From Pseudaeromonas sp038247115 (GTDB lineage Bacteria; Pseudomonadota; Gammaproteobacteria; Enterobacterales; Aeromonadaceae), in NCBI GenBank assembly GCA_038247115.1, contig JBBRVG010000001.1, positions 98,899 to 162,898 on the forward strand: a stretch of DNA of 64,000 nt, in the 5' to 3' direction. Each line of letters opens with the position of its first letter. The stretch's first letter is position 1. Below, piece by piece: positions 44,237 through 53,253 of this stretch. The notes beneath the pieces are model-generated. The model ran no database searches, was not told the origin of the DNA, and saw nothing but the letters and a program-made list of their open reading frames with translations. Both the position numbers and the translations under genes were made by a program.

Positions 44237-44920
44237 TTAGCCGCGTTGGCGAATACCGATAAACTGCCAGTTCGGATTATTGCGCAGCATGGTGACCATC
44301 TGGGCCGGGGTCAGCACATGATCCTGGCGCTCGATGAAGGCACCGGGATGCAAGCCGCTTTGTTCCGCGCCTATGGCATAACACAGGGCAGCAAACTGCG
44401 AGCAGAACATATCCCGCGGATCGGCCGCGACCTGGCCGGGTGCCAGGGTTGGAAACATACTATCGATCCGCGCCTCTACCGAGTCCACATCCGGCACAGC
44501 CCGACCGGGGTTCGCCCATGCCTTCACCGCCTTCTTGAGGCTATATCCGAATATTTGGCTGCCCTCGTCCTCGGCTTCCAGCTTGTTTTCCAGAAACATC
44601 TGGGCGGCATTGGCGGCGACGTTTTGCACCTCCGGATTGGTGCAGCGGAACACTATATAGTCGGCGCCCCGGGTCATATCATTGACTGTGATACCGCCGG
44701 ATACCGCCTCAATCAGCGAGCCTTCGCCATTGATGGCGACGGCGGCATGTTCCCACTTGGAATCTTTGATCTTGGCCTGACCAAACAGCGAGGATAAAAA
44801 CTGACCTGCTTGAATCACTTTGCCGACTTCCAGCGAGCCTTCGCAATTTTTAAACACCAGATCCCCGCGTTGCAAATTGCTGGTGGCATGGGTTTCCGGA
44901 TGGGTAATGATGACTGGCAT
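44237..44920 (-). CDS. Permuted papain-like (YiiX/YaeF-type) cysteine hydrolase
   Basis: 227 residues from ATG 44920, with AAGGAG seven bases upstream; the frame extends to 45061 without a site. NlpC/P60-type start of the fold: LQRGDLVFKN near residue 19. The His comes first, in DSKWEHAAVAINGEGSLIEA, and the Cys later, in DMFCSQFAALCYAIG: the circularly permuted order seen in YiiX/YaeF and LRAT-like proteins. No signal peptide or membrane segment. Could be an amidase, deubiquitinase-like or acyltransferase enzyme. The substrate is unknown; a secreted effector is possible but untested. Confidence 0.72.
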   Translation of the reverse strand: MPVIITHPETHATSNLQRGDLVFKNCEGSLEVGKVIQAGQFLSSLFGQAKIKDSKWEHAAVAINGEGSLIEAVSGGITVNDMTRGADYIVFRCTNPEVQNVAANAAQMFLENKLEAEDEGSQIFGYSLKKAVKAWANPGRAVPDVDSVEARIDSMFPTLAPGQVAADPRDMFCSQFAALCYAIGAEQSGLHPGAFIERQDHVLTPAQMVTMLRNNPNWQFIGIRQRG

Positions 44921-45204
44921 GGTGACACTCCTTCTGTGATAACTGGGATAGCAGATTGACTGGCCCGGATGAGCACAGCCATGCGATGGGATATCGCCCT
45001 GCCATGTTGCGAGTGAAGGGGGATCTGAATAAGGCTGAAGCGTTTCCCTGCTGGCAGGCAAACATGGCGTGACACAGGCACTACCGTCACGGCGTCTGAT
45101 TTAACTCTCTGAAGGCATCACCTCTTTTTCGATTGCTGGCCGTTTTCGACTAGTCAGCACTGGCAAGGCCCCTTAGGCTGGAGACCTCATTCTCAGGAGG
45201 CTGC

Positions 45205-46686
45205 ATGCTTTCACCCGAACCCTTGACGCCGGAGCAGTGCCGGGCCGCTCGTCTGGCCCGTGATGCCCGTTTCGACGGCCGCTTTTTTACCGGCGTGTTG
45301 AGTACCGGTATCTACTGCCGCCCGGTTTGCCCGGCACGGGCCCCGCTGGAGCAGAATGTGCGCTACTTTTTCTCGGCTGCCGCCGCCGAGCAGGCGGGGT
45401 TACGCCCCTGCTTGCGCTGTCGCCCCGAGCTGGCGCCGGCCGAGCGCCATGCCCTGCCGCCGGTTCTGGGCCTTGTGCTGCAGGCCATAGAGCGGGGGGA
45501 ACTGGTGGATAGCTCGCTGGAGGCGGTGGCAGTGGACTGTGGCGGCTCGGCGCGCACCGTGCGCCGCCAGTGCGAGCACTATCTCGGGCTGACACCGCTA
45601 CAGGTGGAGCGGACCCGGCGTCTGTTGCTGGCCAAGCAACTGCTGACCGATACGACGCTCAGCATCACGGATATTGCTTTCGCCGCTGGTTTTGGCAGCC
45701 TGCGCCGCTTCAACGCCGTCTGGCTGGCCGCCTACGGCGTCGCGCCCTCCCGGTTGCGGGCCTCACGGACGACCACCTGGCAGGATGAGCCGATCCGGCT
45801 ACGTCTGGCCTATCGGCCACCCTATGATTTTGCCGCCTTGCTGGATTTTTACCGGCTGCGGGCGATTAGCGGTCTGGAGGAGGTGAGAGCGGATCGCTAT
45901 GTGCGTCATTTCCCCAGCGACAACGGCATGGCCCGGCTGGAGGTGCAGGCTGGCAGCGGCGACTGGTTACAGGTGACCTTGCAGGGCGTGGCGCCGCGGC
46001 AGTTGCCCGCGCTGCTCTACCGGTTGCGGCGCATGTGGGATCTGGATGCGGATCCGTTGCCGATCCAGGCTCGACTCTCGGCCTGTCCGCGGCTGGCCGG
46101 ACGCATAGCCGCGACACCGGGCCTGCGCTTACCGGGCGGTTGGGATGCCTACGAGGTGCTATTGCGCGCCATCATAGGCCAGCAGATTTCGGTCAAGGGG
46201 GCCATCACACTGCTGGGCCGGTTGGTGGCACGGCGTGCGGAACGGTTTGGGTCTCCGGCGCTGCCGAGCCCGGAGGAGTTGTTGCTGCTGGATCTGGATG
46301 GCATGGGGTTGCCGGGCAGTCGGGTCAAGACCCTGCAGGGGCTGGCCTCCGCCTTACAGCAGGGGATGTCGCTGGAGCGGGTCAGCGATGCCGACCTGTT
46401 AGCCTTGCCGGGGATAGGTCCCTGGACCGTGGCTTACTGGCGGCTGCGATGCGGCGGGGATCCGGATGCCTTTCCGGCTGGGGATCTGGTGTTGCAAAAA
46501 GCCCTGGATCCGGCACGGCGTCTGACGGCGAGCGAGCTGCTGGCGTGCGCCGAGGCCTGGCGTCCCTGGCGGGGCTATGCCGCAAGCTGGCTGTGGCACT
46601 CGGCCGCAACCGGTGCGGCGTCCACAACCCAGAGCCCCAATAAGAGCCAAAACCAGCCTGAAAATACGAGCAGGAGTACCACATGA
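45205..46686 (+). CDS. alkA: Ada-type zinc/AraC domain fused to 3-methyladenine DNA glycosylase (AlkA)
   Basis: 493 residues in three parts. Residues 1-85 are the Ada zinc domain, with Cys in GIYCRPVCPA and LRPCLRCRPE that take methyl groups from DNA phosphotriesters. Residues 95-185 are an AraC HTH (SLEAVAVDCGGSARTVRR; SITDIAFAAGFGSLRRFN). From about 195 to the end is AlkA, with the HhH motif LLALPGIGPWTVAYW and the catalytic Asp in FPAGDLVLQK. It probably senses alkylation, activates repair genes and excises alkylated bases. AGGAGG precedes ATG 45205. The Ser/Asn/Gln-rich tail is low complexity. Overlaps ogt by 4 bp. Confidence 0.93.
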   Translation: MLSPEPLTPEQCRAARLARDARFDGRFFTGVLSTGIYCRPVCPARAPLEQNVRYFFSAAAAEQAGLRPCLRCRPELAPAERHALPPVLGLVLQAIERGELVDSSLEAVAVDCGGSARTVRRQCEHYLGLTPLQVERTRRLLLAKQLLTDTTLSITDIAFAAGFGSLRRFNAVWLAAYGVAPSRLRASRTTTWQDEPIRLRLAYRPPYDFAALLDFYRLRAISGLEEVRADRYVRHFPSDNGMARLEVQAGSGDWLQVTLQGVAPRQLPALLYRLRRMWDLDADPLPIQARLSACPRLAGRIAATPGLRLPGGWDAYEVLLRAIIGQQISVKGAITLLGRLVARRAERFGSPALPSPEELLLLDLDGMGLPGSRVKTLQGLASALQQGMSLERVSDADLLALPGIGPWTVAYWRLRCGGDPDAFPAGDLVLQKALDPARRLTASELLACAEAWRPWRGYAASWLWHSAATGAASTTQSPNKSQNQPENTSRSTT

Positions 46687-47180
46687 TCCGTTTTGCTGAT
46701 TTAGCCACGCCACTGGGGCCTTTGCGTATCGCCATCGATGAGCGCGGCCTGCGCTATGTGGACTTTGTGGCGGGACAGCGGCCGCCCCCTACTACGGAGG
46801 ACTGGGAGTTGGATCCGCAGGCGCTGGCACCCTATCTGGCGGAATTTGCCGCCTATTTTGCCGGCCGTCTGCAGGTTTTTTCGGTGCCCTGTGCCGCTGC
46901 TGGTACCCCATTTCAGCAGCGGGTATGGCAGCGATTGATGGATATCGGCTACGGCGCGACCCTCAGCTATGGCGAGCTGGCGGCCGAGCTCGGTAACCCG
47001 AACGCCAGCCGGGCAGTCGGTGCGGCGGTAGGACGCAATCCGCTGTCGATCATCATTCCCTGCCATCGGGTGGTCGGTCGTGATGGACGACTCACCGGTT
47101 ATGCCGGTGGACTCCCCATCAAGGCCGCCCTGCTCCAGCTCGAAGGCGTTCCTGCACAATCGTTGCATACACGCCGTTGA
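46683..47180 (+). CDS. ogt: Methylated-DNA-[protein]-cysteine S-methyltransferase
   Basis: 165 residues. Transfers O6-alkyl groups from guanine to its own Cys (suicide repair). The active site IIPCHRVVG is intact, preceded by the recognition helix region SRAVGAAVGRNPLS and ending with the YAGGLPIKAALLQLEG signature. It starts at the ATGA overlap with the Ada-AlkA gene, so the two are translationally coupled. Together they supply the functions joined in E. coli Ada, plus AlkA. Confidence 0.95.
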   Translation: MIRFADLATPLGPLRIAIDERGLRYVDFVAGQRPPPTTEDWELDPQALAPYLAEFAAYFAGRLQVFSVPCAAAGTPFQQRVWQRLMDIGYGATLSYGELAAELGNPNASRAVGAAVGRNPLSIIIPCHRVVGRDGRLTGYAGGLPIKAALLQLEGVPAQSLHTRR

Positions 47181-47237
47181 AGCAGGCTCGCCGCTTCGGG
47201 TGACGAGCCGTGTCGATACCCTGATGAAATGCTCACT

Positions 47238-48566
47238 CTAATTTCGGTATCTCAGTAGCGCTATATTGTTGAACTCTTCGACCACGATATGACTTTCTCT
47301 CTGACAGGCGACTCCCGTCTCATGACAGGTAGTGGCGATACCGGATAGCCAAAGTTCGAAACGACCATCATCATTGATGTCAGTGACGGCAGTTAATACC
47401 CCAGTTTTATTCTGAAATGAATATCGGGGCATATTAAGCAATAGAGTGATCCTGCCGTTAATTCGTTTAAAGATTAGCGGGTTGCTCGGGCTTCCCTTTA
47501 TATAACAAGCGGTATTGATAAATTGTGTTGGATAGTATTTATACTTGGAAAAGTAGACAATAACAGAGTCACTGTCACACTGTAATTCATCCGGGTCGAT
47601 CTTCCTTTTTATACCATTCGATTTCAGGTTGTATTCTTTTAAGAGATCAGCGAGTTTTTCTGTTCTTTTTTGAAAGGCATGATGATCCCTTAGTTTGTTA
47701 TTTTGGATCCATGCGATTTTAGTCCATGAGCTGGACAGATCAACGGCGTCCTGCAATTCTGAATGGTCTGGACGTTGAACATTATAGCTTTCTTCCTGCT
47801 TGCCTCGGCTCTCTTCAAGTTGTTGTGTCAATATATATACTTTGTTATTTAAGGTGCTTATCTGATTGGCGTTTCCCAATAACTCTTCCCGGGCTTTCAT
47901 GAGGGCTGAATTGTTTGCGTAGGAATTAAATACTGTTTTTTGTTGTTCATCGAACCGCGTGGCACTGACCGCCAACTCCTGCTGGAGTCGTGTGTTTTCA
48001 GCGCTAAGCTGTTCGATTTTGACGGATGATTCATTGCTGCGGAAATAGTCGGCAACTATGGAAATCAATGTTGCAACCAGAATGGCAGTCAATATTATAC
48101 CTGTTGGGCTGATATTTATATCCAGGAACGGAGTGCGTCTGTTATCGCTCTGGTTGTCAATGTTTTCGTCTGTTGTTGACTCTGATCTGGAATAGATTAA
48201 TTGACGAACAAGCCAGCCAATCATCAATAGGGCTGGAATATTGATCTCCAACCAAATACGCCCCCATGGAAATGAAATGTTGGGCATAAGATTAAAAACC
48301 AGAGAGGCTGCACCTTGATGGAAATCAAAATGGATTATTTGCATGATGCAATAAGCAATGGCGCCAATGATTCCTGATATTCTGCGATGATACAAACGAG
48401 TGCTGGATAGTATGCCAATGATGGCGATGGACCCATAGACGAGAACAGTCGGAGTAAGAACATCGTCAAAGCTGATAGTGTTTATTAAAAATGGAATGAT
48501 GGTACTGGCGATAGAGTGGGCGAGTACCAATATCGCGGCTACTCTGAATTGCATTTTTTTATCCAT
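47238..48566 (-). CDS. Unknown membrane protein with coiled coil and Asp-rich C-terminal domain
   Basis: 442 residues from ATG 48566 (MDKKMQFRVAAIL); the frame continues to a TTG at 48656 with no good ribosome site. Five hydrophobic segments lie in the first ~200 residues (for example VYGSIAIIGILSS, INIPALLMIGWLVRQLIY, GIILTAILVATLISIVADYF). A coiled coil follows (VKIEQLSAENTRLQQELAV; ISTLNNKVYILTQQLEES). The C-terminal ~130 residues end with TDINDDGRFELWLSG, an EF-hand/FG-GAP-like calcium loop, then CHETGVAC. No family recognised. The gene is markedly AT-richer than its neighbours, suggesting transfer. Confidence 0.75.
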   Translation of the reverse strand: MDKKMQFRVAAILVLAHSIASTIIPFLINTISFDDVLTPTVLVYGSIAIIGILSSTRLYHRRISGIIGAIAYCIMQIIHFDFHQGAASLVFNLMPNISFPWGRIWLEINIPALLMIGWLVRQLIYSRSESTTDENIDNQSDNRRTPFLDINISPTGIILTAILVATLISIVADYFRSNESSVKIEQLSAENTRLQQELAVSATRFDEQQKTVFNSYANNSALMKAREELLGNANQISTLNNKVYILTQQLEESRGKQEESYNVQRPDHSELQDAVDLSSSWTKIAWIQNNKLRDHHAFQKRTEKLADLLKEYNLKSNGIKRKIDPDELQCDSDSVIVYFSKYKYYPTQFINTACYIKGSPSNPLIFKRINGRITLLLNMPRYSFQNKTGVLTAVTDINDDGRFELWLSGIATTCHETGVACQRESHIVVEEFNNIALLRYRN

Positions 48567-48838
48567 AAATTTGTCAAATCCCTGGGTTGAAGCTTCTTGG
48601 TTCTGTGCTGTTTGAATCCACAAGCTAACGTAATCACTGGTGTATGGGAATGACAAGGCTCTGGAAATAAGCGAATTATCGACGCCGACTCACACATTGG
48701 TGGCCTCAGTTGCCGATGGTATTTCGGAAGGTGGTTCGAATTTTGGCACAGATCCGATCACCGGGATCTTGTCCCGGTGTTCGTCTTCACGTCGGGTATG
48801 CAATGCTATATGGCCGAATCGTTCTGCCGCCAGGCGGG

Positions 48839-49405
48839 TTAAGAGGCAGTGCCCACTTGCCGTACCACCCGGGCCGGGTTGCCGACCGCCACCGAGTCGG
48901 CGGGAATGTCGCGGGTCACCACGGCACCGGCACCTATGATGCAGCGCGGGCCAATCGTCACGCCAGGGCAGATGATGGCACCACCGCCGATCCAGACATC
49001 GTCGCCTATGGTGACGGCCTTGCCGTATACAGCCCAGCTGCGACGCAGCAGGGCATCCTCATCATGAGTAGCGGTATAGATCTGGACGTTGGGGGCTATC
49101 ATGACGTTGTCGCCGATGACGATGGGGCCGACATCCAGCAGGGTGACGTTGAAGTTGAGGTAGCTGTGAATGCCGATACGGATGTTGCTGCCAAATTCGC
49201 AGCAAAACGGGGTCGAGACGATACTGCCGGGGCCTAGGTGTTCGAACAGCTCACTGCAGATTTCGTGGTGCAGAGTGTCTCCGGCCTTGTACCGATTCAG
49301 CTCTCGCAACAGGGTCTGCCCCCGATCCCGCAGCGCTATAATCTCGGCATCCCGACCATCGAACGCCTCGCCACTGCGCATCTTGTCCCGTTCACTCATC
49401 CTCAT
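48839..49405 (-). CDS. maa: Maltose/galactoside O-acetyltransferase family protein
   Basis: 188 residues, left-handed beta-helix acetyltransferase (hexapeptide repeats). The N-terminal Mac domain starts SERDKMRSGEAFDGRDAEI, as in E. coli Maa. Conserved parts: FCCEFGSNIRIG, LLDVGPIVIGDNVMIAPNVQI, catalytic His in YTATHDEDAL, and VTIGDDVWIGGGAIICPGVTIG. ATG 49405 and ATG 49399 are both possible. Acetyl-CoA dependent sugar acetylation, substrate not certain. The 3' neighbour is the AT-rich orphan gene, across a gap of about 270 bp. Confidence 0.9.
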   Translation of the reverse strand: MRMSERDKMRSGEAFDGRDAEIIALRDRGQTLLRELNRYKAGDTLHHEICSELFEHLGPGSIVSTPFCCEFGSNIRIGIHSYLNFNVTLLDVGPIVIGDNVMIAPNVQIYTATHDEDALLRRSWAVYGKAVTIGDDVWIGGGAIICPGVTIGPRCIIGAGAVVTRDIPADSVAVGNPARVVRQVGTAS

Positions 49406-49518
49406 ATACCTCGTTTGAACCGTTGAAAGCTACGGTCGTTAACTTACTCAAGGCTTGGGGTGGATTCTGTGAGGGGCTTCCCATCGCGGCTTGGGATCGA
49501 CGGCTTGCGCGTCGCCAT

Positions 49519-49549
49519 AAAAAATCAGGCCCTGCGAGCAGGGCCTGAT
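49519..49549 (-). terminator. Rho-independent terminator after rnb
   Basis: On the minus strand, ATCAGGCCCTGC-TCG-CAGGGCCTGAT followed by a T run. It starts 28 bases past the rnb stop. Confidence 0.93.
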
Positions 49550-49576
49550 GAGAGGAGCAGGGATAAGCGCGGCGAC

Positions 49577-51631
49577 TTAATCGACGTTGCTATCCACCTC
49601 GTTGCTGGTCAGCTCCAGATCGGTAGCCTGGGCTTCGCGCACTTCGTGCTCCAGCTCCTCGATGCTCTCGCTCTGGGTGCGGGCATCCAACGGCTCGGCC
49701 AGGGTGGCAACCAGGGAGCGGGTGGCTTCGATGGCATCCTTGAGCTTGACCTGGATCTGTTGCCCCAGCTCGAAGCGCGGCTCCTGATCCAGATAGACAC
49801 GGCCATCGTCCCAGCTGCAGTTCAGACGCTTCTTGTCGGCGAAGATCTGGCCGGCCGGAATAAAGGCCACGGCACCGTTGTCCAGCAAGCGAACCTTGAG
49901 GCCACCGCGCACCACGTCGATGATCTCGGCGTTGAAGGTCTGGTCGGTGCCGACCGCCGATTTCAGGAAGCGCACATAGAGCCAGTCGCCAATGTCGCGC
50001 TCGGCAAAGCGGTTCTTGCGGCGGGCATCGCTCAGCAGTTGGGTCAGCTCGGGGCTGGATTCGGCCGGGCATTCGCCGCCACTCAGCAGCGCCTTGATGA
50101 TGCGATGGTTGACCATGTCGCCATATTTACGGATCGGCGAGGTCCAGGTGGCGTAGGCGGTCAAGCCCAGACCATAGTGCGGACCCGGTTGCGAGGTGAC
50201 CACGGCAAAGGTCTGGAAGCGACGGATGCGGCTGTCGAGGAAGGGGCTGGGCAGGCTGTCCATCCAGCGACGCAGCTGGCAGAAGCCTTCCAGGGTATTG
50301 ATGCGTTCATCGGCAATCGGTGCATTGTGCGCACTCAGCAGATCCATGGCGCCTTGCAGCTTCTCCGGATCGAAACCCGGATGGACGTTGAAGATGCCAT
50401 AGCCCGGCGTGCGGGTCAGGAACTCACCGGCACAGATGTTGGCGGCGATCATCGCCTCTTCCACCATGCGGTTGGCGATGCGGCGCGGCTCGACGTGAAT
50501 GGCGACCACTTCACCGGCCTCATTCAGCTCGAAGGCGTAGTCCGGCTTGTCCTTGAACACCAGCGAGTGCTCACTGCGCCAGCCGTGACGGGCGGCAGTG
50601 ATGGCTTCCAGACCGCGGATCTGCTCGATAATGGTGGCGCTCGGGTCGAACCCTTCGGCCTGGCCCAGCTCGATGAAATCAGAGACCTGATCGTAAATCA
50701 GACGGCCCTGGGAGCAGATGGTGGCGGCGAAGAAGCGGAAGTCCGGTGCTATGCTGCCGTCGCGACGGATCAGCAGTTCGCAGCACAGGGTGTGGCGTGG
50801 CTCGCCCTCTTTCAGGGAGCAGAGCTCGTCACTCAGGGTGCGCGGTATCATAGGGATATTGCGGCCCGGCAGATAGACGGTGAAGGCGCGCTTGGCGGCT
50901 TCTTCATCGATGGCACTGCCCGGTGCCACGTAGGCGGTCGGATCGGCGATGGCGACGGTCAGCAACCAGCCATCAGCATGGGGAGCCACATACAGGGCGT
51001 CATCCATATCCTTGGTCGAGGCACCATCGATGGTGACGAAGGGCAGGGCGGTCAGATCGGCGCGGGGCAGATCTTCTTCCAGCGGCTGCCAGCTTTCAGC
51101 ATCGGCCGGAGCGCTGCGCGCCAGATCGTGGCGACGCAGAACGACCCACCAGGGGGCTTCCGGATCTTCGCTGGCGGTGATGAGTTCACTGATCTCGGCA
51201 AAGTGGCTGCCATCGGTCAGGCCGTGGCGCTTGAGGGTGGCGATCACCCAGTCGCCTTCGGCGAACTGCTTCTCGTCCAGACCCTTGATCGGACGGGCCT
51301 TGATCACTTCCTTGAGCACCGGATGGTCCGGCACCACGTTCAGGCGATCCTTGATCAGCTTGATACGGCCGACGAAGCGCGTCAGAAACGGGGTGATCAG
51401 GGTTTCCGGTTCGGCTTGTTCTTTCTCGTTTTCGCTGCGGATCAGGGCTGTGATGCGGTCACCGTGCATCACCTTCTTCATCTGCTGTGGCGGAATAAAA
51501 TAGCTCTCGCGCGTATCGGTTTCCAGGAAGCCGAACCCACGATCGGAGCCACGCACGACCCCCTCTTTTTTCGGGATATTGTCGCGGAGCTGCTGCTTGA
51601 GCTGCGCCAGCAGCGGATTGTCTTGAAACAT
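49577..51631 (-). CDS. rnb: Exoribonuclease II
   Basis: Processive 3'-5' exoribonuclease of the RNR family acting on single-stranded RNA. It has 684 residues from ATG 51631 (MFQDNPLLAQLKQQL, identical at the start to E. coli RNase II); a GTG at 51640 is also in frame. Cold-shock domains (about 1-160) include FGFLETDTRESYFIPP. The RNB catalytic block has FVTIDGASTKDMDDALYV with the metal-binding Asp cluster, and the R-x-x-A-E segment RKNRFAERDIGD. An S1 domain follows. The acidic C-terminal tail (EELEHEVREAQATDLELTSN) is longer than in E. coli. Confidence 0.97.
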   Translation of the reverse strand: MFQDNPLLAQLKQQLRDNIPKKEGVVRGSDRGFGFLETDTRESYFIPPQQMKKVMHGDRITALIRSENEKEQAEPETLITPFLTRFVGRIKLIKDRLNVVPDHPVLKEVIKARPIKGLDEKQFAEGDWVIATLKRHGLTDGSHFAEISELITASEDPEAPWWVVLRRHDLARSAPADAESWQPLEEDLPRADLTALPFVTIDGASTKDMDDALYVAPHADGWLLTVAIADPTAYVAPGSAIDEEAAKRAFTVYLPGRNIPMIPRTLSDELCSLKEGEPRHTLCCELLIRRDGSIAPDFRFFAATICSQGRLIYDQVSDFIELGQAEGFDPSATIIEQIRGLEAITAARHGWRSEHSLVFKDKPDYAFELNEAGEVVAIHVEPRRIANRMVEEAMIAANICAGEFLTRTPGYGIFNVHPGFDPEKLQGAMDLLSAHNAPIADERINTLEGFCQLRRWMDSLPSPFLDSRIRRFQTFAVVTSQPGPHYGLGLTAYATWTSPIRKYGDMVNHRIIKALLSGGECPAESSPELTQLLSDARRKNRFAERDIGDWLYVRFLKSAVGTDQTFNAEIIDVVRGGLKVRLLDNGAVAFIPAGQIFADKKRLNCSWDDGRVYLDQEPRFELGQQIQVKLKDAIEATRSLVATLAEPLDARTQSESIEELEHEVREAQATDLELTSNEVDSNVD

Positions 51632-51705
51632 AGTGATCACCCTGTCGAAGAAACGTGCCGACTATACGGATTTGTGGGGGTAAAACCAAGGAAAACGGCC
51701 CAGCC

Positions 51706-53229
51706 TCACGGCTGCGCCAACTGCTGGCGCGCCTGTTCGGCTAGCTGATGACGACTGGGTTTCAGTCCGGCGCTAGCCTGTTGGGGCCAGGGTAACCAGT
51801 GGCGGGGAATGAGATAAGGGGCCAGCCGTTGCCGCAACCAGGGGGCCAGATCGGTCAGTGCTTGCTCACTTCCGTGGGCGTTCTCCGGGGTCGGCTGCCA
51901 GTCGATGAAGGCCACCGGCGTCATGCCCCATTCGGCATCGGCCAGCGGCACCACCAGCGCCTGCTGCACGGCTTCATGCTGTAGCAGTGCCTGCTCGATG
52001 AGCTCCGGCTGGATATTCTCGCCACCGCTGATAAAGCGGTTATCCCGCCGTCCCAGCACCAGCAGATCGCCGTCGGCGGTGAATTCGCCCAGATCGCCGG
52101 TGTGAAACCAGCCCTCGGCATCCAGAGCGGGCTCAAGAGCTCCGGCGCGGTAATAGCCGCTGAACAGGGTGGCGCCGCGGACACAGATCTCGCCATCGAC
52201 CAGTTTCAGCTCGCGGCCGGGCAGGGGCTTGCCCACCGCCGATGAGTCCGTGGCGGCATAGCGGGTACAGACCTGGGTCGCCATCTCGGAGAGGCCATAG
52301 CTGACCTGAGGGCTTAGCCCCTGGGTCTGACAGGCAACGACCAGCGCCTGAGGGATGGGCGCGCCGCCGAGCAGTAAATGGCGTAGGCGAGTCTGGCCGA
52401 AGCTGAAACCCGGAGTCTGCAACAGACGGTACAGTTGGGTCGGCACCAGCGAGAGGTGGGTGATGTCTCCCCCCAGTAAGTGCTCACTGAGTGAGCAATC
52501 CGGATCCGGAAGAACCAGGCTAGCCCCGGCCAGAAAGCAGCGCCAGGGAATGGCATAGCCGCCGACATGAAATAGCGGCAGGGAGAGCAACCAGCCATCA
52601 ACCGGCTGCAGCGGGATGGCCTGGGCCGAGCCCTCGGCACTGGCCCAATGGGCGGCCAGGCTATGCGCTACAGCCTTGGGAGCACCGCTGCTGCCCGAGG
52701 TGAGGATCAGATTGCTCAGCTGCCGGGTATCCAGCCAGGCGCTAATTTCCGCATCGGCATCCGCAGGCACTTCCGGGCTCAGCTCTGCTGGGTTGAGCCC
52801 CCATTCCTGCGCCAGGAGCGGACAGGGCCAGGCCCGATCCGGTATGTCTTCGGCCGCCGCTGCGCCAGGATCGGCACGCCACTCCGGAGCCAGCCAGCAG
52901 GCCTTGGCATCCAGTTGCTGCAGCTGGGCGTGCAATTGGGTCCGGGGTTGGCGGGGATTGAGCGGGCAGAACACCAGGCCCGCGCGCAAGCAGCCCCAGG
53001 CCAGCAGGATCAGCGCCAGCGAATTGGCCCCTATGCTGGCCAGATGGTCGCCCGGTTGCAGCCCTGAGGCGGCGAGCTGCTGCTGCACAGTGCTGAGCTG
53101 ACGGTCGAGCTGACGGTAAGTGAGCACTTGCCGGGGGGCGCGAATGGCGATCTGGTCGGGAGTGTGCAGGCTGTGCTGGCGGACCGGGCAGAGTCGCCGC
53201 GGTCCGACAGTGTTCAAGGTTTTTGCCAT
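51706..53229 (-). CDS. menE: o-Succinylbenzoate-CoA ligase
   Basis: Activates o-succinylbenzoate with CoA and ATP in menaquinone synthesis. It has 507 residues from ATG 53229 (MAKTLNTVGPRRL); a GTG at 53253 directly follows the menC stop and is an alternative. Acyl-adenylate-forming motifs: LILTSGSSGAPKAVAHS (P-loop), SLPLFHVGGYA, VSYGLSEMATQVCTRY, GWFHTGDLGEF and LGRRDNRFISGGENIQPE. The C-terminal catalytic Lys is probably in SAGLKPSRHQL. Last gene of the men operon. Alanine-rich insert near residue 140. Confidence 0.93.
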   Translation of the reverse strand: MAKTLNTVGPRRLCPVRQHSLHTPDQIAIRAPRQVLTYRQLDRQLSTVQQQLAASGLQPGDHLASIGANSLALILLAWGCLRAGLVFCPLNPRQPRTQLHAQLQQLDAKACWLAPEWRADPGAAAAEDIPDRAWPCPLLAQEWGLNPAELSPEVPADADAEISAWLDTRQLSNLILTSGSSGAPKAVAHSLAAHWASAEGSAQAIPLQPVDGWLLSLPLFHVGGYAIPWRCFLAGASLVLPDPDCSLSEHLLGGDITHLSLVPTQLYRLLQTPGFSFGQTRLRHLLLGGAPIPQALVVACQTQGLSPQVSYGLSEMATQVCTRYAATDSSAVGKPLPGRELKLVDGEICVRGATLFSGYYRAGALEPALDAEGWFHTGDLGEFTADGDLLVLGRRDNRFISGGENIQPELIEQALLQHEAVQQALVVPLADAEWGMTPVAFIDWQPTPENAHGSEQALTDLAPWLRQRLAPYLIPRHWLPWPQQASAGLKPSRHQLAEQARQQLAQP

Positions 53230-53253
53230 AGGTTCAACTTTTGGGCCATACAC

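Noticed and set aside
47185..47209. GGCTCG/CGAGCC hairpin after ogt as terminator
   Set aside because: Short arms with an imperfect inner stem and no T tract; too weak to list as a feature.
49460..51748. 762-codon open frame on the plus strand opposite rnb
   Set aside because: It is the antisense shadow of a well-supported gene. In GC-rich DNA the sense codons TTA, CTA and TCA are rare, which leaves the antisense frame free of stops. No family resemblance.
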